A stretch of DNA of 64,000 nucleotides from Liquidambar formosana (Eukaryota; Streptophyta; Magnoliopsida; Saxifragales; Altingiaceae): contig CM077832.1 of assembly GCA_039720395.1 (NCBI GenBank), forward strand, positions 24,143,607-24,207,606. Direction: 5' to 3'. The stretch's first letter is position 1, and every line of letters begins with the position of its first letter. The notes under the pieces are model-generated. The model was not told the DNA's origin. It searched no databases and saw only the letters and a program-made list of their open reading frames with translations. Below are positions 41,179-50,100 of this stretch, one piece after another. Both the position numbers and the translations under genes were made by a program.

Positions 41179-44100
41179 CTATTTTTGTCAAAAACGGGCC
41201 AAAAAGACTTATTGGGTTAAGGAAAAAATTGTTGGACTTATTGTAAAATAAGTCCTATAGGGTGGACCCATAGATTAAAATATTCACGATATCTTCAATA
41301 TATCCACAATATATCCGTGTATCCGTACCCCTCGATATGATATCTAACTGACATATCTTTTTTGCAAAATATCTTTACGACATTATTGATAAAATCTCAA
41401 TATATCCATAATATCTTCTTTCTTTCACATGGTATCATCAATATATCGAATATATTCACTATATCGAGGATATATATCGACGATATCGAAATATTCATTT
41501 TCTTGTTATTTTGTCAAAATTATCACCTCTTACTCTTTTAGTATCAATTTATATAAATATTTAAATTATACTAATGGCTTAAATTAGTATTATGAAGTAA
41601 CAACTTTCATTTACTTTGTTAAAATATTCATTCTTTCGCTCAATGTGGCATAATTTTTATACCCTATATAATATATACTTGTCTAATACACATTTAAATT
41701 GTAATATTTTGATTTTAAACTGTTTATTAGAGTCTAATCATTGTTCCCAGAGTTTCAATGGAAGTATATGTGTTTAACTAGCAATATCCGTCATATCTCT
41801 AAATCGATATCGAAATTTTCGATATATCCATCGATATATCTTATATATCCGTGTTTTTGGACCCTTGATATATCCATCGATATCAATATTTAAGTCCTGA
41901 GTGGACCTATGGTGAAAACCCCCATAAAAGATCTATACTCTCCACCTCCCTCCTAAACATGGTACACCATTGAGGTAACAAGCAATGACTCGATCTCCTT
42001 TTCTAAGAAACATCATGAGTATTAATTCTCTAATGAGCAGTAGTCCAAGCAAAAATCTAAACCTTTAAATGAACTTTTGAATTCAAAATCATCTAAAACG
42101 GGGGAAAAGGTGCAACATCTAGGTAAACACTAAGATATTCCATGAAAGAATTGCAAGAGAAAGCCCCACACTGAGGAATCCACCTCCAATCCAAATTCGA
42201 ACGTTTAATAACCACTCCATCAACAACAATAACAAGAAGGAAAGCTCTTGGATTTCCCTATCATTTAGATTTCAAAAAATATAAAATCCCACTCGATAGG
42301 AATAGGAGAAGCAACCAAATCTAATATGAACAATCCATGAGCTCGAGATAAGGAATACAACCGGGGAAAACAGATAGAAAAAGGGTAATCATTTGTCCAA
42401 ACATCCTCCATCCCAGAAACATTCTCTCCCCATTACCCTTCACAAACGAGATATGACTCCAAAAATAGGGCAAACCTTGGAAGATGAACTCCAGGGAGTC
42501 CTAGCAGAAACTCTAATACAAATTAAAGAATCCCATCCATTTTCATTCAATCCATATTTTGATAACCGAATGCCACAAAGAATCCCTCTCCAAATCCATT
42601 TACTTGTCAAAGCAATGGTCTTAGCGATAATGTTACCCAAAGCAACCCCTTTACTTCTTGTTCTAGACACTGCTCCCCAATTCATTAGATGACTCCTTTT
42701 ACCTTCCTCACTACCTTCCCATAAGAAATCCCCCATCAAATTTTCAATCCTAGAAGCCACCCTCATAGGTATCTTGGAAAGGGACATAATAAATGGGTAA
42801 ACTCTCCAACACTAACTAAATCAACTTTTCCCTATTTTATCTAACACTAGAAACCAAAATGCATCAATCTAAGTGTCCTCCAACCCCCCCCCCCCCCCCC
42901 CCCCACCAAAAAAAAAAGAAAAAAAAAGGGCAATCCTAGGTACTTAAAGGGCTAACTTTCCAAAGAACAACCAAAAACCACAGCTAACGTTTCTAACTTA
43001 GCATGGGGACAATTAACACCAGGTAGAGAACTTTTACTCATATTCACCTTTAAGTCTTTAACCCAAACATAAAAAAAAAATTTCCAAAATACATTGTAAA
43101 GTGGTGAAATTTTGTTCATTCCCTGAAGCGAAAAAAGGGTATCATCGGCAAATTGAAGATGTGACACAGAAACAATATTCTATTAGAGCCCGATCAATTG
43201 GGGTCTCAATCGCTCGAGCTCAACCCATAGCTGCATTGTTTTCTCCGCTGGCCCGATCAATTGGATTACCCTAGGCCTCGGCATCAGGCCAGGATTGGGA
43301 CTTTTTTCCCGAGCCGGGATTCGGGCTGGGCCATGAAGGATTATGTAAAGCCCAAGACTAGCCCACGGGCTTGGGCTTTTTCGGGCTTGGGCCTAGGCAT
43401 CGGGCCAGCTGTAATAAATATAGAAAAAGTGGAAAATTACCTTTTGATGATCACTACCTATTGCAATACCAAAACAGAGGACCTTAGTAGTCACTTTTTA
43501 TCAAGTTGACTATCAATTTGTAGTAAAGTAACATAAATATTCTTTTATTCGAATTAATCTAGGAGTAGTCACCAAAAGGTACTTTCTCGAAAAGTGGAAA
43601 ATAATCATAATGCCATATATGTTGCCGGGCTTGAGACGGGCTTAGGTTGGCTACCCATAGTCTGGGATTCTCAGGCCGGGCTTCAACTAAAGGCCCAGGC
43701 CTAGCCCAAGGGTATTTGGGCTAGGCTCGGCTCAGGCCTTTTCTGGCTTGGGCTAAGCTTTTCTTTTGGGCTTTGGGCTGGGCTTCGGGCTACCCATCGG
43801 CCTTGGGCTTTTGATGAGGCCTAGGTTACCCCCATCCTGATTATTTGGGGCGAGACAGACGAATTTTAAAATATTGTGTCAAATGATGCATGTGCCCTTA
43901 TATACCCTTTTAAACACCTCTAACACGACCAGAACACCCCATTTCTATTCTCTACGGGTGAGAAACTAAGAGAGAAAAGGGGGCTTTGGGGCTTCGTTCT
44001 CAACCTAGAGCTCTTGGCTACATTCTTCTTGGGTTAGATCATCTTATTTTGTTCTTGGAAGCTTGTTCTTGGACATGTGCTTAGATTCACATTTGGGGTT

Positions 44101-47100
44101 AGTTTTAGACCTTCATCTTCATCATTCTTTCATTTTCTTTCATCTATCACAAGGTAGGTGCAATTTTCAAGATTCTAAACCCATGTTGTGATATTAGATT
44201 TATAATATCCACTTGCATGTTTAAATTATACATATTTCTATGGATTTTAGCATATTTCTTGAGAATTAGACACATGGGTGTGCATGTTTTACATGGGGTG
44301 TATGACATTGGTGCATGTTTTTGTGATAATATGATAATATCATTACATGCATATCATTTTGGATATGTTTTTTAGTGTATAAATGGTTAGGAGATTATAT
44401 TTTGATTTCTCTACAATTATTAAAAAATTTATAGTGGTTATGGTTGTTTTATTTATGTTTTGACCTGGGATATTGTCATGATAATTTTGCGAACAAATAT
44501 TGGGATGATAATTATGCGGACAAATATTGGGGTTGACATAAAACAATGTTGCATATTTCATATCATCGTTGGCGTAACAATAAGTTGAAATGAATTTAAT
44601 TATCAACTTGGTAATAAGTTGGGGCTATTGGAGTTTGGACTACTATTTCGTGTTTTCCTTAGGACTACTTCGTGTTACTCCCACTCCTTAGTCCTAAGCT
44701 ACTTCATGTTGTCCTGAATTTAGGGGTGGCCGTCCCCTATTCCATGTGCGATGGCCCCATTTGGAGGAGCTGGGTTAATGTCAAAGATAATAAATTGGTC
44801 ATGACAATCACATTGGTTGCATGGTGGCATGACATTCATTGGCATTCATTTTCTAACATGATTGTACTTGGTTCTGCATATTATCATATCAAGTGAGTTT
44901 TATACTCGCTCTTGTAATCTCACAATGTTGCAAAGAATGCTAGGGAAGGAGAGACTTCAGTTTGAGTTGTGCTTGATTTGGGTGGTTGCATTATGCAATG
45001 ATTAAATCTAGTTGGACTTATGTCATATGTTATTCAAATAATGGTTTACTATGAATTTGTAATATTTATGTTTTATTTGGCCTATGGGCCTTGGGAGATG
45101 TTACCTAAATTGGATGACTATAATTCTTTAATTATGTATGTTTTTATTTCATGGGGACTATGATGCATGTGATGATAACACAAGTGAATGGTTGCTATAA
45201 TTTTTTTTTCCTACTATAGGTTACAGATTCTAATGGTATGTCCCATTTACTGATGGGTCAAGCCGAAAATTTTATAAATTCAAGGAAAATTTTCAATGCC
45301 ATCCATATTAATTCAAATAGTTTCATTAAATGAAATCCATTTTAATTAACTTGATTGCGAGACAATAATTTCGGGTCATGACAATCCTTCAATCAATAAT
45401 GTATATGCTTGATTATTAAAAACTACAATGACTTCATTCGTGGCTTCATCTTCAAGCACTGTGGGGAAGAGATAATCAGCCTTAGTGTCTTTATGTGTTA
45501 GGGAAAACTCTTAAAGGCTGTGGTAATTTTGATGCTAATCATGGTCGTTGGGGGGTGTTGGAGGTCAAAGTGTCCGTGACCATGGCCATGACCATTTTTA
45601 TCATGCTTGCGGATGAGGTTGCGGAGAAGCACGTCAATGTCCCCATTGTGGTGATTTCGGGCGAATCAAGTCATCAAAGGAAAGTCCACCCCTATAGACT
45701 ATTAGTGAGTCAACACATCACGCGAGCAATTCTCTGGTGATACAATCACGCCAAACCAAGACGCGTTTAGTAACTTGGTTAAAAGACACAACAGATGACC
45801 ATAAAAGAGGTTGTCACCTTTGCTCACCTAAGTAATGTTACTTGCCTTACTACTCCTTGGTTAGCTTCTTAGGTCATCAACTTAGTAGCCTCGGCACATA
45901 TGTCAGATAATGATACACCATTTTTCACTTTGAATAAATGGGCTTCTACCTCATTGGTTATTCTTGCCAATGGTAGTTGCCATGTAGTGGTTGGTCAAGG
46001 AATAGTTAACCCTAATTCCTCTTTTAAAGTGTTCTTTATGTCCCCCAGTTGCCTTTTAATCTCTAATTTGTTAATCAATTAGCTAATCAAAACTCTTCCA
46101 CCAGCTGAAATCCACCCATTAACCAAGATCCACCAAACCTTCCACTTTTATGGTTGCATCCTTTGTGACAATTTCTATTTATAAATGAAATTTAATTAAA
46201 CACGTTATGGCATTTAGATATTAAACCATATGGAATTAAATTAATTGATATTCTTTAGATATTCATTGGTGCATACTTTGTGCACCCTATGCACCAGGTA
46301 CTTGTCTTATATGCATTTTATTCAAATTAGATTTGATAAAGTTACCTATGAAAAAAAAGTACAATAATGAAATTTTAATTGGCACAGACCTTAAATAAGG
46401 TTCAGAAGCAGCACTATCACTATTGAGCTCAAATGGTACTTCTGGTGTAGTAGGTATAAGTCCAGTCCATGTAAGCAACTTCTTTAAGAGCCTACCACGA
46501 GGTCCAACTGAGGACAAAAGTCCTTCATAACGAGTTACTGCCCTCTGTGCTGCCAGCCAAATAGGAAGGTCACTATTTGAGAGTTGGTCTACACTGAGCA
46601 GATTATCAGAAGCTTTATCATTATAAGAATATGATCGCTCAAAAAGAGACAGTTCCTTAATCCAAAGCTTCATTCTCTCAGTCCAAACTTGTACTTCTTG
46701 TGTCTGACTAGCACTTTTAAAAGCCTGTTCTATAGCAATAGACATGAAACATGTCAAACCAGATGAGCTAAAAAATCATATAAAGAAATGTTAAAGATAG
46801 ACATTTTTTAGCCCAAAGGTGCATATAACAATTGAATAATTAAATAAATCACATAAGAGATATAATATTTAACGTGGTTAATTTAATCCTTTCTATGTTT
46901 ACGAGTGGGATGAGCAGATCACTATAATGGTAGATAAATTAGAACTAGATGAGAAAACATTACACTCAAATCCAAGCCATGAAATAAACCTCATTTTCTA
47001 GTTCCCCGGTGTTTAAAACCAAACCAAAGCCATGACGAAGAAAAAAAAAAAACATTTCCTCACTCACATGTGTTTCCTTCATATGTGATATTCCTTACAA

Positions 47101-50100
47101 CATCAGACCATGGTTTTAAATACTGGGTACAGAGGCGCTGTAAAAGTAACAGTAAGGCAGTGTTTGGTTGGGGGGTTTGATTCCTAGGAAAGGGGTTTCA
47201 TTACTGATTCCCACGTTTGGTATCGCACCTTTCCCAGGTAAGTTGCATTCCCATGTTATTAGGATTCCCACAAAAGGTGGGAAAGCCAATCCCACATCCA
47301 AGGTGGGTTTGCTTTGAGATTCCCGGGATTGGCTTTTATAATAAATCTTAATGACAACAGTGCCCTTTCATTTACCAACAACAAATTTATATTTCCTTCT
47401 CATGTCCTTCCTAATCCACCAAAATACAATCCACTTCTCATCTCTCACAGGTGTAGCAACCAACAGAACTCCATCGGCAACTATGACAAGCTTCATGTCC
47501 GACAACGATGAGGACCTTCATCACCGAGGACGGCGAGGACCTTCTTCACCAACAACGATGTAGCAACCAACAAACCTCCATAACAGATTTTCTCTACTCT
47601 TTTTCTCTCTTCTTTTATAGATCTAAAATGGGGGTTTGAAATAATATTTTCTCCTAAATCATGAAATTCTCACTAATCAATAGGTAGTCTGAGATTTTAC
47701 CACTTCTCGAATTTGTTGTGATGGGGCGTGGAAGGAAAAGGAAGATTGGGTTGTTATAGCTTGGGTGGCGTATTGGGTAGCAAAGTCTCATCTTCAAATT
47801 GAAGCCAGTGCTTGCAAAGGAGCTCTCTTTTGGGCGATCTTACCGATGTCCATCAATTTTGGTTGAAACAAATAGCCTTAATAGATCCAATTTTCAGGAG
47901 GCCCACGATAAAGCTAGGATGGCTTGTGGAAGGTATTTTAATCTTTATTGGGCATCTCACCTTCTTGTATGATCTTTTGGTAGAATAATGGAGGGGGCTG
48001 GCTGCGGATTTTGCTGGAGAAGGAGAAATGCCTGTAGAGTTCACCGGAGCAGAGGGTTTGGAAGGGGCTAGTTCAATTTTTTTTTCTTTTTTTAATTAAT
48101 TAATTAATTTTTTTTTTTTTTTATTATTTTTTCCAATTGTTGGGGAGGGTTGGAATGGTTTGGGATGGTTGTGATGGAGAAGGAAGTGATGTGGTTAATG
48201 GTGGTTGTGATGGTTGGGTGATGGAGAAGGAATTGATGTAGTAGAGATAGAGGGGGCTAGTTGTCGGAGAATTGATGTTGGTGAGGGGGAGAGGTGAACC
48301 TGGCTTTCTCATTTGAAGGGTGGTATTGGAATTTCATCATAATATGAATCATATTCTTTACCCAACCAAACATAGGAATTGGGAATGTTAAAAGGATTCC
48401 TACTACCCATCCCTAACTAACCAAACGAGGAAATGGGTAATATCCATAACATTCCCATTCCCATGTAATGTCCTACTCCCAGGTATGAGATTCCCATTCC
48501 ACGAACCAAACGCACCCTAAAGGTGTAACAGGAATTGAGTATTTAAGTGATACAAAATAGGAATCGGTGACCGCGGTCATGAATTTTTTTTTTAAGCTTG
48601 CACAACAATCCCCAAACTTATTGATACTTGTGGTTTCACTGCAGAATCCTATATATTACTATTTTTAAGGAATTTTAATGAATTTTATTTAACATAGCAA
48701 CCTTTTTAAGTATAAGTAAAGCATTTATGATGCATATAACATCATTGTTGCTTATAATTACTACTTTTTGCTAGCTTCAGTATAATAAACATGATTTTAA
48801 CCAGGAAAGAACGATTAGAGTTAAACTATTTAAGTTAAAATTAACATTTAATGATGCTCAATTGTAATAAACGAATTACAAATGATAATAAAAGAAATTA
48901 AAAAATATATATATAACCAAAAAAAAAAAAAAGGAAGCAAATTAAAGTTTATAATCTTGAATTTGTTGCCCTAATAGAAAGGTCAAATAATGATTTAGTA
49001 ATACTATCTTCTATTTATTAATAATAAATTACAAATTATCATAAACGAATTTTTAAAAAAAATCAGAAATTTAAAAATAAATAAATTCTATAATCTTGAA
49101 TTTGTTGGCCTAATAGTAAAGATGATGATATGGTAAGTATTAAGTAGGTATTATATAACAATTAACAAATCACAAAAGATAATAAAAGATTCGAAAAAAA
49201 ATACAGAATATCATGATTAATGGCTATCAAACCATAGATTTGTGGCGTCTAGCCCTAGATCAAGGGTTAAACATCATAGATCTAACATTGAAGGAATAAA
49301 GTTTTTGAAATAGAGAGAAATTCAAAAAATAACTCAACAAGAACCAAAGGAGGGCTTCAATACTTGGATTTGGCTTCAAATCTATGAAAAAATAGCTCCA
49401 AACTCGTAGATTTTGTATCTTTTTCTCTGGGTTTTTTTTTTTTTTTTTTTTTTTTTAAATAAGGAAAAAAACACCAAATCTACAAGTTTGGAGCAATTTA
49501 TTTATTTATTTTTATGCTCAACAATGGTTTCTTTCGTGATGTCGCTCATGCAAGAGTGGGTGGAATGGCTGAAAAAGTGGAAAAAACCTAAGTAGAAGTG
49601 AATTTTATAGCGTATTGGTCCGTGTCGACGAATACGGCACAGTATCAATGAGTACCGGTCTGTTACGCACTTACACACTGCTACTATGTCGTATCGATCG
49701 ATACATATATGAATACTATACACATGCGTATTAGCCCGTAAAGGCATATCAGTAACTTCAAATTCCGATACGGGCATATCAATTAAATATTTGAAACATT
49801 GCATTAAACTAATGAAGATATGCCACATGTCCACCCCTATTGAGAAGTGGCCACGCACGCCCCAGTCACGAGCGGATGCATATCCATCACCATCATGACC
49901 CGGTAGCACTAGTTACCACGCGAGGGAGCCTAGTTATACCATCCCCCCATTTAAGGCACTTATCCTAGGTTCCCTTAACGAGAATGTCCCACCTCAACAA
50001 GGGTGCATATCTCAAAGTGGATGCCTCCCTTCGAGGGATGCCCAGTCTACGTCAAGATTGGCCATTAGGGCTCATTCAAGGTCGGATGCCCATCACATCG

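Noticed and set aside
43831..45383. Solo gypsy LTR
   Set aside because: The TGTCATGACCCG start and the TATA plus leader-like signals point in opposite directions; no target duplication found.
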